Notes: generated from the sequence alone by a model not told the origin. A stretch of 64,000 nucleotides of DNA from Sphingobium fuliginis (GCF_004152845.1 NZ_SEON01000005.1:124001-188000); one strand, 5' to 3'. Numbered from the stretch's first letter, positions 27,799 to 37,121 are shown. A program made the numbers and translations.

Positions 27799-28453
27799 AT
27801 CTTTTACCCCTACTCGCTGGGAGCAATTCCCAGTTGCTCTTGCTCAGCTCCACGGTAGGGGCCTGTCCACCTCGCGACCCCGGCGCCGGTATGCTCCGAT
27901 CACCAGGTAGTTGGCAGTTCCCGTAGAACTTGCTTTCAAATTGGACCAAAGCTGATGCAAGTCAACATGGTAAAAAATATGTATATTTTTCAAAATCTTA
28001 AAGCAATTTTTTGTTAACCTTTTCCGTCAACCAGATTCATTACTTTAAGTAAACAATGGTATTTTTCTAATATATCTTTGGATATATGCTTTTAGAAAAT
28101 TAGAGATTTTCTTTTATATTATTAGGATTTTTATTTTTCTCTATTTCAAAATATCATAGTCAAACTGAAATTCAAGGAATATTATCCGAATTTCATTTCG
28201 AATAAAATAACAGTTATCAGGACCTCAAGCCTGTCTTATTTGAGAGGAATAGTTGGCCGTCCGCCGCTGAATTACCCGGGCGACTAATACCTTCGTTCTA
28301 GGCTATTCGGGGCAGACAGGATCGATAACTTGACCAGAGCAGCCGCCGCCACTCGCACCGATCATCGCGAATCAGCCGCGACTCGTCGCACAAAGGCCCG
28401 GAAATAAAGCGGTTTGCACCTGTCCCATTCAGGAACAAATGTTGCCGCTTTCC
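27799..28453. promoter_or_regulatory. Very A+T-rich upstream region of the flp-tad block
   Basis: No gene is seen in these 655 bases. Bases 27961-28200 contain only about 23% G+C (55 of 240 by hand count), extreme for this genome. The region lies directly upstream of the first flp gene and very probably contains its promoter. GTTAACC at 28013-28019 resembles the half-site of CtrA, which controls pilin genes in Caulobacter (known there; inference here). A clear -35/-10 pair could not be settled. The side next to the membrane-protein gene (28260-28453) is of ordinary composition with nothing notable. Confidence 0.6.
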
Positions 28454-29239
28454 TTACTTCGCACTTACCCGATGACGGAAGGTGAGGTTCACCCGATCCG
28501 ACAACAACAGATAGGGCAGCCAGATCGCGGCGCTGATCAGGACCTTCTTCACATTGCCTGTCAGCATGTCCAGCAAAGCGGCGTCGACGCCATGCGGCAC
28601 ATTGTCGATCCCCGCCACCAGATGGGCGATGCCCAACTGCGCCAGCAGGTCGACACCCCAGACCATTACCAGAAAGCGAGGGAAGAGCGGCACGAGGCGC
28701 AGGGCCATGGCAAAGGCGAACATGTAAAGGCTGGACAATATCACCACATCCGCCAGCATCACGCCGTAGAGACCGACGAACCAGGGCGGCGAATAGCTGC
28801 CCAACGCGGGAATGGAGCTGAGAAATTCCAGCGTGCGCACCGGCACGTTCACCGCAATTCCCACCAGCAGAGACGCCATCACGCCATAGAGGCCGAACTG
28901 CGACATCTCCCGCGCTCTCAGGCAGTCGACCTTGCGCCAGCGGCCCACCTGCGCCAGTCGAAAGGCGGGCTGGGCATGGATGCGTCCCGCCGGAAACAGC
29001 TTCAATCCCAGCAGCAGCGACCCAACAGGCGCGCCAACCACCAGCATATAGGGCAGCAGGCCCGCCCCGCTTCCCCAGGGCGTTCCGCTGTAGGGCGTCG
29101 CCGGAAAGGCCAGCCGCAGGCCGCAGGCGAAGGCGGCAGCCATGATCCAGATGACGACGATGCGCTCCAGATTGACCTGCATCGACAGCACGACGGCCAC
29201 GCTCTTGCGGTAGAGACGGTCCCTGACCATTCGCACCAT
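28454..29239 (-). CDS. Multi-pass membrane protein of unknown function
   Basis: A 261-residue protein with about six hydrophobic segments (for example VVIWIMAAAFACGL, LLPYMLVVGAPVGSLLLGL, LYGVMASLLVGIAV, VVILSSLYMFAFAMAL and a segment near residue 210). I do not recognise a family with confidence. The ATG at 29239 is chosen because AAGGAG stands nine bases upstream. It lies between a sensor kinase gene (146 bases upstream, same strand) and the flp promoter region, so it may be co-transcribed with the kinase and could be its membrane partner, which is a guess from context. Confidence 0.75.
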   Translation of the reverse strand: MVRMVRDRLYRKSVAVVLSMQVNLERIVVIWIMAAAFACGLRLAFPATPYSGTPWGSGAGLLPYMLVVGAPVGSLLLGLKLFPAGRIHAQPAFRLAQVGRWRKVDCLRAREMSQFGLYGVMASLLVGIAVNVPVRTLEFLSSIPALGSYSPPWFVGLYGVMLADVVILSSLYMFAFAMALRLVPLFPRFLVMVWGVDLLAQLGIAHLVAGIDNVPHGVDAALLDMLTGNVKKVLISAAIWLPYLLLSDRVNLTFRHRVSAK

Positions 29240-29384
29240 GGAACCGGACTCCTTCGAACGCCGAACCTTGCCGCGACTATCCGCGATGTTGGTAAACGCC
29301 CGGTAAATGCGCAATCGCGGGAAAGGTTCTGCGCGGCCGTCCAGATATGGTGAGCCATTGGAAAAGATAAAGCCCGGCGGCCCG

Positions 29385-31061
29385 TTACTTGCGCGGAACG
29401 GTGATGCGGATCGTCGTCCGCCCGCCGATATTCTGCAGGAACACCTCCCCGCCCAACATCTGTATCCGCCGCATCAGGGACCGCGAAGGCACCGCCCCGC
29501 TCGATCCCAGCCGCGCCATATTGGGCACGCCATCGTCGCTCACCTGAAGGGCGATGCGGTTGCCGTCCGGCTCCAGCGCGAAGTTCACCATGGTCGCCCG
29601 CGCATGGCGTACCGCATTGGCGACGATCTCCCGCACGGCGAAGCTCAGTTCCCGGCCGATCATCGCGCTGGTCGCGCAATTGCCGTCCTCCACCTTCAAC
29701 TCGCAGCCTATGCCCCACTGCTCGCCCAGGGAGCGCACCACCATCGCCAGCGTCTCCGGCAAATAGGCGAAATCCTCCTCATCCACGTCCGGATTGATGA
29801 TCCAGCGGATCGTGGCGATCTGGTCCTTCGCGATGCGGTCGACATTCTCGATCACGGCGAGCGGCTCGACCTGCCGCCCGGCCAGCAGCGGCGCGATCTG
29901 GAAACGGATGCTGGCCAGCGCCTGCAGAACGCTGTCGTGCAATTCCCGCTGCAGCCGCTCCCGCTCCCGCGCACCGGCGATCACATGCGCGAGGTCCAGG
30001 CTGTTGCGGACAGTCAGTTCCTCACATGCGCTTTCGAAGACCCGCTGCGCGATGGCGGCCCGATCCTCATGGCAGGGATCATCCAGGCAGGCCGCGCCCA
30101 CCGCCTCGAACGTACCGATGGTCACCCTTATCGTCAGGAGCGTTTCTGCGTCCAGCAGCGCCGTCCATGCCTGACCGCCCGGCGACAACGGTCCCAGCAC
30201 GGCTATTCCATCCGCCGACAGCGAGATCGACGCATGTCTCGACCGGTCATGCCAACCGGTCTCGGCCGTCAGCAAATTGCCGAAACCCACCGCAGGCATT
30301 TCGCGCGCCGCGCTGCTGGCGAAGCGCAGGGGCTCATGGCTGGCAAGGCGGAACAGCACGGCAACCCCATGTCCGCGGGTCGCAAGCCGCAGGGCATGGA
30401 GCAGGAACGGGCCATGATCGCTCCCGGCGGGCGGTAGCTCCCCTTCCAGCAACCGCCTGTCCCGCTCGAATTGCAACAGCGTTTCCCGGCGCGGTCCGAG
30501 CAGCACGCCGGTCACCAGTATCGCCACAGCCAGATAGCAGGCACGCAGCACGACCCGCTCCGCTTCCGGCTCCGACGGCAGGGAAGCGATCTCGTCAAGC
30601 CATGTGACGCCGACCGCAGCCGTGCCCGCCGCCAGGGCAACGAGCAGATGGAACCGCCGCCGCACGATCAGCGCCACTTCCACCGCCACGAAGAAGCTGC
30701 CGGAAAAATAAGGGCTGTTGGACGGGTTGGTGACGATCAGCAGGGCCAGGAACAGCAATGTGTCCAGATAGATGACCGGTCGTCTGATCCGCATGTCCGT
30801 CACCCAGGAGCGGGACGAGAGCAGCACCGCCGAAAACGCCAGCAGCAGCATGAGCAGGATCAGCACATGCTCCGCGCTTTCCGCCCAGTGGCGCGCGCTG
30901 GAGAAGCCGAAGCTGACGACGGCATAGATGACGGCCAGCAACAGTCGGGTGAAATCCAGCGTCTGCCACGGACGCAATGCCGACAGCGCCCGCATGTCCC
31001 ACCAGCTCAAGCGCATCGCGATTTCGCCCGGCCCATTCATCGCGTGACGCATATCCCCCAT
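29385..31061 (-). CDS. Orphan membrane sensor histidine kinase
   Basis: A 558-residue kinase with several membrane segments between residues ~38 and 188, a ~170-residue cytoplasmic input region without recognised motif, and a HisKA_3 domain with His375 in LQRELHDSVLQALASIR. The ATP-binding domain shows REIVANAVRHARA and SDDGVPN. The layout, length and H-box are like the kinase at 12483-14201, but the sequences are clearly diverged. No response regulator adjoins it. It may signal to the regulator at 14198-14857 (inference). The start among three nearby ATG codons (31061, 31052, 31040) is not settled. Confidence 0.88.
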   Translation of the reverse strand: MGDMRHAMNGPGEIAMRLSWWDMRALSALRPWQTLDFTRLLLAVIYAVVSFGFSSARHWAESAEHVLILLMLLLAFSAVLLSSRSWVTDMRIRRPVIYLDTLLFLALLIVTNPSNSPYFSGSFFVAVEVALIVRRRFHLLVALAAGTAAVGVTWLDEIASLPSEPEAERVVLRACYLAVAILVTGVLLGPRRETLLQFERDRRLLEGELPPAGSDHGPFLLHALRLATRGHGVAVLFRLASHEPLRFASSAAREMPAVGFGNLLTAETGWHDRSRHASISLSADGIAVLGPLSPGGQAWTALLDAETLLTIRVTIGTFEAVGAACLDDPCHEDRAAIAQRVFESACEELTVRNSLDLAHVIAGARERERLQRELHDSVLQALASIRFQIAPLLAGRQVEPLAVIENVDRIAKDQIATIRWIINPDVDEEDFAYLPETLAMVVRSLGEQWGIGCELKVEDGNCATSAMIGRELSFAVREIVANAVRHARATMVNFALEPDGNRIALQVSDDGVPNMARLGSSGAVPSRSLMRRIQMLGGEVFLQNIGGRTTIRITVPRK

Positions 31062-31218
31062 CCGGCCCGATGCATCATGTCTGTCGAGCCGCTTCTTATG
31101 GAAAGGAAATCATGCCCCGGTCAAATGGCGATGGTCAAATGGCGATCCATTCGTCGCAGAGATAATCTGACTTTCCAGGCAATATGGCGGCGGCAATCCG
31201 GACCGCCCCTGCCGTCGC

Positions 31219-33132
31219 TCAGCCGTGGAAATAATCATAGACCTGCTGCGCCACCGCCTTGGAAACGCCCGGCGCCTTCAGCAGGTCCTCCAACGCCGCG
31301 CTCTTCACGGCCTTGGCGGTTCCGAAATGCATCAGCAGCGCCTTCTTGCGCGAAGGTCCGATGCCCGGCACTTCGTCGAGCGAACTGACGGTAATCGCCT
31401 TGCTGCGCTTCTGCCGGTGCGCGCCGATGGCGAAGCGGTGCGCCTCGTCCCGCAGCCGCTGAAGGTAAAAGAGCACGGGATGGTTGAGCGGGAAAGTGAT
31501 CTCCCGCCCGTCCGGCATGTGGAATACTTCCCGCCCCTCGCGGCCATGATGCGGCCCCTTGGCGATGCCGATCATGCAGACATCCTCTATGCCCATATCC
31601 TCCAATATCGTCCGGGCGGCGGACAATTGTCCCTTGCCGCCGTCGATCAGCACCAGGTCCGGCCATTCGCCGCTGTCGCGATCCGGGTCTTCGCGCGCCG
31701 CGCGGCCGAAGCGCCGCTCGAACATCTCCCGCATCATCGCGAAATCGTCGTTCGAGGTTTCCGGGTTCTTCATGTTGAACTTGCGGTAGGCGTTCTTGCG
31801 GAAGCCCTCCGGACCCGCGACGACCATCGCCCCCAGGGCATGAGCGCCCTGGATGTGACTGTTGTCGTAGATTTCGATCCGGTCGGGCACCCCGTCCAGC
31901 CCGAACGTCTCGACCATCTCCTCCAGCACCTTCGCCTGCGTCGTGGTTTCCGCCAGCCGCCGATCGAGCGCCTCCACCGCGTTGCGCTGCGCCTGTTTGA
32001 TGAGGCGGGTGCGGTCGCCCCGCTGTGGCACTTCGATCCGCACCCTGGACCCGATGCGCTCGGTCAGCGCCTGCGCCATCAGCTCGCATTCGGCGGGCGC
32101 CCGGTCGGCAAGGATCAGCTTGGGCGGCGGTACTTCCTCGTAAAATTGCGCCATGAAGCTGGCCAGCACCTCGTCCTCCGCCACTTCGGCGGTATGGACG
32201 GGGAAGAAGCTGCGATGGCCCCAATTCTGCCCACCGCGGATGAAGAAGGCCTGGATGCACATCGCCCCGCCCTTGGTCGCCAGGGCGAAGATGTCGGCGT
32301 CGCCCAGCCCCTCGGCGTTGATCGCCTGGCTGCCCTGGATGAAGGTCAGCGCCTTCAGCCGGTCGCGCAGCACCGCCGCCTGCTCGAAGTCCATGGCGTC
32401 GGAAGCCGCCTGCATCGCCTCGCCCAGCTTCTTCTGCACGGCGGTCGATTTGCCGCCGAGGAAATCCTGCGCGTCCTTGACCAGCTCACCATAGGCGGCA
32501 TCGTCGATCCGGCCCACGCAAGGGGCGGAACAGCGGCGGATCTGATACAGGAGGCAGGGCCTCGAACGATTGGCAAAGAAGCTGTCGGTGCAGCTTCTCA
32601 GCAGGAACAGCTTCTGGAGCGCATTGATGGTTCGCGTCACCGATCCGGCGCTGGCAAAGGGGCCATAATAGCGCCCCTTATATTTGCGCGCGCCGCGATG
32701 CTTCTGGACGCGGGGAAAGTCATGATCCTCGCGCAGCAGGATGAAGGGGAAGCTTTTATCGTCCCGCAGCAGGACATTATAGGGTGGCCGGAAACGCTTG
32801 ATGAGCTGCGCCTCCAGCAGCAGGGCCTCCGCCTCGCTGTTGGTGGTGACGATCGTCATCGAGCGGGTCTGGGCGACCATGCGCTGGAGCCGCTTGGGCA
32901 GGCGGTCGACCTGGGTATAGTTGGTGACCCGGTTGCGCAGCGCGCGCGCCTTGCCGACATAAAGCACATCGCCGCGCGCATCCTGCATGCGATAGACGCC
33001 CGGGCGGGTCGGCAGGGTTTTGAGCGTCGTGCGGATCGCCTCCACGCCGGCCTCTATGTCGGGCTGGCTGCCGGTGACGGTGAAGGTGGCCTTGTCTTCA
33101 TGAAAGCGATCGGGGGATTGGGGACGCGACAT
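31219..33132 (-). CDS. uvrC: UvrABC excinuclease subunit C
   Basis: A 637-residue UvrC, which makes both cuts around DNA lesions in nucleotide excision repair. Seen in order: GIY-YIG nuclease (PGVYRMQDARGDVLYVGKAR), Cys cluster (CLLYQIRRCSAPCVG), UVR motif, the RNase H-like second nuclease (IEIYDNSHIQG and LVLIDGGKGQLSA) and the C-terminal helix-hairpin-helix pair (SLDEVPGIGPSRKKALLMHF, LLKAPGVSKAVAQQVYDYF). The ATG at 33132 begins a typical N-terminus; it lacks a clear ribosome site, and an in-frame ATG at 33261 would add 43 unlikely residues. Confidence 0.95.
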   Translation of the reverse strand: MSRPQSPDRFHEDKATFTVTGSQPDIEAGVEAIRTTLKTLPTRPGVYRMQDARGDVLYVGKARALRNRVTNYTQVDRLPKRLQRMVAQTRSMTIVTTNSEAEALLLEAQLIKRFRPPYNVLLRDDKSFPFILLREDHDFPRVQKHRGARKYKGRYYGPFASAGSVTRTINALQKLFLLRSCTDSFFANRSRPCLLYQIRRCSAPCVGRIDDAAYGELVKDAQDFLGGKSTAVQKKLGEAMQAASDAMDFEQAAVLRDRLKALTFIQGSQAINAEGLGDADIFALATKGGAMCIQAFFIRGGQNWGHRSFFPVHTAEVAEDEVLASFMAQFYEEVPPPKLILADRAPAECELMAQALTERIGSRVRIEVPQRGDRTRLIKQAQRNAVEALDRRLAETTTQAKVLEEMVETFGLDGVPDRIEIYDNSHIQGAHALGAMVVAGPEGFRKNAYRKFNMKNPETSNDDFAMMREMFERRFGRAAREDPDRDSGEWPDLVLIDGGKGQLSAARTILEDMGIEDVCMIGIAKGPHHGREGREVFHMPDGREITFPLNHPVLFYLQRLRDEAHRFAIGAHRQKRSKAITVSSLDEVPGIGPSRKKALLMHFGTAKAVKSAALEDLLKAPGVSKAVAQQVYDYFHG

Positions 33133-33310
33133 GAGGGAGAAATAGCGGGATGGTTCCGGATCGCAATGGCATGGGACTAAATTTCGGCCCGTCCTCGTTG
33201 ATCCTTGGCTGACCCTTCCTATCTTTCTGCGGCTGCCGGAACTGGTAGCGCTATCCTCCATAATGCGGTCCCTTCAGGGAGGCCGCTCCTCCTTGAAGGA
33301 AGAGCAGATC

Positions 33311-34366
33311 ATGATCGTGAAAGCCTATGGCGCCCATGCCGCCGATAAGCCCTTGGAACCCATCGACATCGAACGCCGCCCGGCCGGCGAACATGACGTG
33401 CAGATCGCCATCGCCTATTGCGGCGTCTGCCATTCCGATCTTCACCAGGTCCGCTCCGAATGGAGCGGCACGCTTTACCCCTGCGTTCCCGGCCATGAGA
33501 TCGTCGGCCACGTCACCGCCGTCGGCAACGGCGTCACCCGGTTCAAGGTCGGCGACACGGTCGGCGTCGGCTGCATGGTCGATAGCTGCCAGCATTGTTC
33601 GGCCTGCGACGAAGGGCTGGAGCAATATTGCGAGAACGGCTTTGTCGGCACCTATAACGGTCCGACGCCGGATGCGCCCGGTCATACGTTCGGCGGCTAT
33701 TCGCAAAGCATCACCGTCAGCGAGAAGTTCGTCCTGAAGATCAACCATCCGGCGGATCAACTGGCGGCTGTGGCGCCGCTGCTCTGTGCAGGCATCACCA
33801 CCTATTCGCCGCTGCGCCACTGGAATGTCGGACCCGGCAAGAAGGTCGGTATCGTCGGGATCGGCGGGCTCGGCCATATGGGGGTGAAGCTCGCCCATGC
33901 CATGGGCGCCCATGTCGTCGCCTTCACGACTTCGGAAAGCAAGCGGCAGGATGCGCTGGACCTTGGCGCCGATGAAGTCATCATCTCGCGCGATCCGGAC
34001 CAGATGGCCGCCCATGGTGGAAGTTTCGACTTCATCCTGAACACGGTGGCCGCCAGCCATGATCTCGACGCCTTCACCACCTTGCTGAAGCGCGACGGCA
34101 CGATGTGCCTGGTGGGCGTACCGGAACATCCGCACCCTTCGCCCAGCGTCGGCGTGCTGATCTTCGGGCGCAAGTCGATTGCCGGTTCACTGATCGGCGG
34201 CATTGCCGAAACGCAGGAGATGCTCGATTTCTGCGCTGAAAAGGGCATCACGGCGGACATCGAGATGATCGCGATGCAGGACATAGAAACCGCCTATGAC
34301 CGGATGCAGAAGAGCGACGTCAAATATCGCTTCGTCATCGATAGCGCGTCGCTGGCGGCAGCCTGA
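33311..34366 (+). CDS. Zinc-dependent NAD(P) alcohol dehydrogenase
   Basis: A 351-residue medium-chain dehydrogenase like the cinnamyl-alcohol/YahK group, reducing aldehydes with NADPH. Catalytic zinc ligands are visible in CGVCHSDLHQ and PGHEIVGHV; the structural zinc uses the four Cys of MVDSCQHCSACDEGLEQYC; the nucleotide fold has GIGGLGHMGVKLAHAMGAHV. The ATG at 33311 follows GAAGGAAGAG, deciding it over an in-frame upstream start. It is divergent from uvrC and stands alone. Substrate is not determined. Confidence 0.92.
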   Translation: MIVKAYGAHAADKPLEPIDIERRPAGEHDVQIAIAYCGVCHSDLHQVRSEWSGTLYPCVPGHEIVGHVTAVGNGVTRFKVGDTVGVGCMVDSCQHCSACDEGLEQYCENGFVGTYNGPTPDAPGHTFGGYSQSITVSEKFVLKINHPADQLAAVAPLLCAGITTYSPLRHWNVGPGKKVGIVGIGGLGHMGVKLAHAMGAHVVAFTTSESKRQDALDLGADEVIISRDPDQMAAHGGSFDFILNTVAASHDLDAFTTLLKRDGTMCLVGVPEHPHPSPSVGVLIFGRKSIAGSLIGGIAETQEMLDFCAEKGITADIEMIAMQDIETAYDRMQKSDVKYRFVIDSASLAAA

Positions 34367-34760
34367 TCGGCATATCAGTGGCCGGCCTCGTCGCCGGCCA
34401 TTGATCGACCCCGCGCCTGCCTTCCCCGAATGCAGATATGCGTTCCTGCGAAGGCGGAAACTCCGTTCCGCCCTCGTCTGCTAAGGATGGTCTGCCCGAA
34501 AACTCCAACGCAGAGCCGATTCCGATCCTGTCGTATCCGCTCGGCTTCCCCACCCTTTATTCGCCGCCTTTGACGAGCCAGCAGGTGATTCCACAGGCTT
34601 GAACGGCGCTCCAGAGCGCGCTGCGATAAATCGGGCGCTGGTCGCGCGCTCCAGGTTTCTGTAGTCCCATCCTTTTAAGCAGGAACCGGTCGCCATCCTT
34701 CGACAGGCTAGGACTGGCTTTTCTGCACGATGCTCTGAAACCGCTTCACCGCTCAAAGAA
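34367..34760. other. Intergenic region with hairpin and degenerate repeat
   Basis: No gene is supported between the alcohol dehydrogenase and the ATP synthase operon. A hairpin at 34379-34400 (TGGCCGGC and GCCGGCCA) follows the dehydrogenase stop without a T-run. ATCCTTCGACAGGCT at 34696-34710 resembles the TTCGACAGGCTCAGG element often dispersed in sphingomonad intergenic DNA (from memory). Confidence 0.4.
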
Positions 34761-34790
34761 AAAGGCCAGCGCAAAATCGCACTGGCCTTT
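34761..34790. terminator. Bidirectional rho-independent terminator
   Basis: AAAGGCCAG (34761-34769) and CTGGCCTTT (34782-34790) pair perfectly, flanked by A-rich and T-rich ends. It lies between two convergent units: the alcohol dehydrogenase on the plus strand and the ATP synthase Fo operon on the minus strand, and can serve both. Confidence 0.8.
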
Positions 34791-34814
34791 CTATTCAACC
34801 CTAGGCAGTGTCTG

Positions 34815-35429
34815 TCAGACGCTCGGGCCAAGCCCCCTGATCGCGTCATCGACCAAAAGCTTATCGGCCTGCGCATCATGGCCCTGAGCGATCAGCGCCG
34901 CCGCGGCGCCGGTCGCGGCGTTCACCGCCTTGGACCGGATGCCCGCGATCGCCGCACGCTCAGCCGCGCCGATCTTGTCCTCCGCCATCTTCTGACGACG
35001 CGCGACCAGCGCGACGGCATTGGCCCTGGCGTCCTCCAGCAGCGTTGCCGCTTCATGCTCGGCGGACTTGCGCATCGCCTCCGCCTCGCCGGCGGCAGCC
35101 GCCAGCTTGGCTTCATATTCGGCCTTGAGCGCTTCGGCTTCGGCGCGAAGCTTGGAGGCTTCCTCCAACTGCGCCTTGATCTGCGCGATCCGGCCATCCA
35201 GCGCGCCGCCGATCAGACCGGGCACCTTCTTGATCAACAGGATCAGGATGAACACCGCCATCGCCAGACTGACCCAGGCCGTGGCATCCATGCCGACGGC
35301 CTTCGGGTCGGTGTGCGGGGCCACGCCTTCGTGAGCGACGGTGCCGACCGGCTCCATCCCCTCCGAATGGATCGCCTCATTCAGGTGCGGGGCTTCCGTC
35401 TCGCTATGCTGTGCTGCTGCCTCAGCCAT
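34815..35429 (-). CDS. atpF: ATP synthase Fo subunit b
   Basis: A 204-residue stator subunit: a ~45-residue hydrophilic start, one membrane segment (WVSLAMAVFILILLI) and a long charged coiled coil (QLEEASKLRAEAEALKAEYEAKLAAAAGEA onward). Subunit b links the membrane part of the ATP synthase to F1. The unusually long His/Glu-rich N-terminal extension before the membrane segment is seen in sphingomonads and their relatives. It overlaps the b' gene by eight bases and is the last gene of the operon, directly before a terminator. Confidence 0.92.
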   Translation of the reverse strand: MAEAAAQHSETEAPHLNEAIHSEGMEPVGTVAHEGVAPHTDPKAVGMDATAWVSLAMAVFILILLIKKVPGLIGGALDGRIAQIKAQLEEASKLRAEAEALKAEYEAKLAAAAGEAEAMRKSAEHEAATLLEDARANAVALVARRQKMAEDKIGAAERAAIAGIRSKAVNAATGAAAALIAQGHDAQADKLLVDDAIRGLGPSV

Positions 35430-35916
35430 GGGCCAGTGCCGCCTTTACTGCGTTGCGGGCTGCATCTTCCGACGCGTTCACGCCGGAAATGCGAGCCACC
35501 ATGTCGCGCGCTGCATCAGCGGCAACGGTTTCAATCTCTGCCATGGCTGCGTCGGTGGCAGCCTTGATACGGGCTTCGGCCGCATTGATCCGGCCTGCAA
35601 TGTCCGCATCGGCGGCGGCCAGCTTGGCTTCCGAAGCCTTGGCTGCCTCCACCTTCGCCTTGGCCAGGCTTGCCTGGACGGCAGCACGGCTTTCGGCGTC
35701 GCGGGCGCGATAGTCGGCCTCCGCCTCATCGGCGCGGGCGAAAGCCGCCTTGGCGGCATCCAGATCGCCGGTGATCTTCGCGTCGCGCGCATCGGCCGTC
35801 GCCTGAACCTTTGGCACCATGCCGAGGCCGATGACGAAGAAAACGAAACCGAATGTCAGCAGCAGCCAGAAGATCTGCGATGAATAGGTTTCGGCAATTT
35901 GCGCGATTTGAGGCAT
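35422..35916 (-). CDS. ATP synthase Fo subunit b'
   Basis: A 164-residue second b-type stator subunit. It starts with a membrane segment (FWLLLTFGFVFFVIGLGMVPKV) followed by a heptad-rich coiled coil (AKITGDLDAAKAAFARADEAEADYRARDAE). The pair b'/b next to each other is the alphaproteobacterial and cyanobacterial arrangement. The two proteins form a heterodimer in those groups. It lies 90 bases downstream of atpE. Confidence 0.92.
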   Translation of the reverse strand: MPQIAQIAETYSSQIFWLLLTFGFVFFVIGLGMVPKVQATADARDAKITGDLDAAKAAFARADEAEADYRARDAESRAAVQASLAKAKVEAAKASEAKLAAADADIAGRINAAEARIKAATDAAMAEIETVAADAARDMVARISGVNASEDAARNAVKAALAHG

Positions 35917-36006
35917 TTTTTTCGGGTCCGTCCGATCAGGGCGCGGTCAATCAGAGGACGGGCATGGCGGCCGACCGGCCACCCCTGCCCGCCCCAAAGC
36001 GGCTGT

Positions 36007-36234
36007 TCAGGCCACGAACACCAGGATCATGGCGATAACGAACGCCAGCAGACCCAGAAGTTCCGCGGCGGCGAAGCCGATGAACAGGCGGCCCTGCTGG
36101 CCGTCGGCAGCGCCGGGGTTGCGCAGCGCGCCTTCGAGGAACGAGCTGAAGACGTTGCCCACACCGAGGGCGGCGATGCCCGCACCGATGGCGGCCAGGC
36201 CAGCACCGAGCAGCTTTGCGGCTTCTGCGTCCAT
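36007..36234 (-). CDS. atpE: ATP synthase Fo subunit c
   Basis: A 75-residue proteolipid, two membrane helices joined by the polar loop FLEGALRNPGAADGQQGRL, with the proton-carrying carboxylate in FAAAELLGLLAFVIA (Glu at about residue 58). The Gly-rich first helix (AGLAAIGAGIAALGVGNV) is typical. Rings of this subunit rotate with proton flow. The gene is too short to stand out in long-frame scans but is unmistakable. Confidence 0.97.
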   Translation of the reverse strand: MDAEAAKLLGAGLAAIGAGIAALGVGNVFSSFLEGALRNPGAADGQQGRLFIGFAAAELLGLLAFVIAMILVFVA

Positions 36235-36287
36235 GTTATAAACTCCTTTTCTAAACTCTATTCGAACGTTGAGGTAATGGCGGAAAA

Positions 36288-37073
36288 TCAGTGCAGGTTC
36301 TCGGCATCGTTGATGTAGACCGAGGTCAGCAGCGCGAACACATAGGCCTGGATCACCGCCACCAGCACTTCCAGGGCGCTGATGCCGATCATCAGGATGA
36401 AGCTGGCGGCGCCGACGGTCAGGCCAAGCGCAGGGCTGGCATTGGCGCTGTTGATGACGAAACCTGCGAGCACCTTCAAAAGCACGTGCCCGGCGGTCAT
36501 CGCGACGAACAGTCGCAGGCCAAGGCTGAACGGACGCACCATGAAGGAAACGAGTTCGATGAAGAAGAGCGGCACCACCATCAGCGCCGGGGTGCCGTGC
36601 GGCACGAACAGCGAGAAGAAGTGCAGGCCATGCTTGTAGAAGCCCACAGCCAGCACGATCGAGAAGCTCATGATCGCGAGCACGCCGGTCGCGGTGAAAT
36701 GGCTGGTGAAGGTGAAGGGATGCAGGCCGACCAGACCCAGCGGCAGCAGGCCCAGCAGGTTCGCCAGCAGGATGAACATGAACAGCGAGAAGACGTAAGG
36801 AATGTACTTCTTGCCGCCCTCGCCCACATTGGCGATCAGCAGGCTCTTGATGAAGCCGGTCATATATTCGACCGCCATCTGCCAGCGGCCGGGAACCAGT
36901 TCGCGCTTCATGCCGCCGACGACGAAGATCCAAAGCACCACGGCGGCCGCCACCATATAGAGCGCGCTGTTGGTGAAAGCGATGTTGAAGCCGCCGATCG
37001 ACAGATGATCCGTACCGAACAGCGGTTCGATCGCAAACTGGTGCATCGGATCGATTTTGCCGGATTCTGCCAC
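36288..37073 (-). CDS. atpB: ATP synthase Fo subunit a
   Basis: A 261-residue membrane subunit that forms the proton half-channels. The essential Arg is in SFMVRPFSLGLRLFVAMTAG; other family segments are FSLFMFILLANLLGLLP and ALEVLVAVIQAYVFALLTSV with its Gln. The start is a GTG at 37073 with AGGGG ahead. It lies between atpI and atpE, with 53 bases to atpE. Confidence 0.96.
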   Translation of the reverse strand: MAESGKIDPMHQFAIEPLFGTDHLSIGGFNIAFTNSALYMVAAAVVLWIFVVGGMKRELVPGRWQMAVEYMTGFIKSLLIANVGEGGKKYIPYVFSLFMFILLANLLGLLPLGLVGLHPFTFTSHFTATGVLAIMSFSIVLAVGFYKHGLHFFSLFVPHGTPALMVVPLFFIELVSFMVRPFSLGLRLFVAMTAGHVLLKVLAGFVINSANASPALGLTVGAASFILMIGISALEVLVAVIQAYVFALLTSVYINDAENLH

Positions 37074-37121
37074 GCTGGACCCCTGTAACGTCTTTGCCTT
37101 CGGACTAAGATAAAAGCGTCC

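Noticed and set aside
34481..34879. A minus-strand frame beyond the end of atpF
   Set aside because: It contains the bidirectional terminator and the dispersed-repeat-like segment and resembles spurious frames common in such repeats.
36007..36933. A 308-codon minus-strand frame that joins an out-of-frame reading of atpB with atpE
   Set aside because: Only its last 75 codons (from 36234) are real, forming subunit c; the rest is a shadow of subunit a in another frame.
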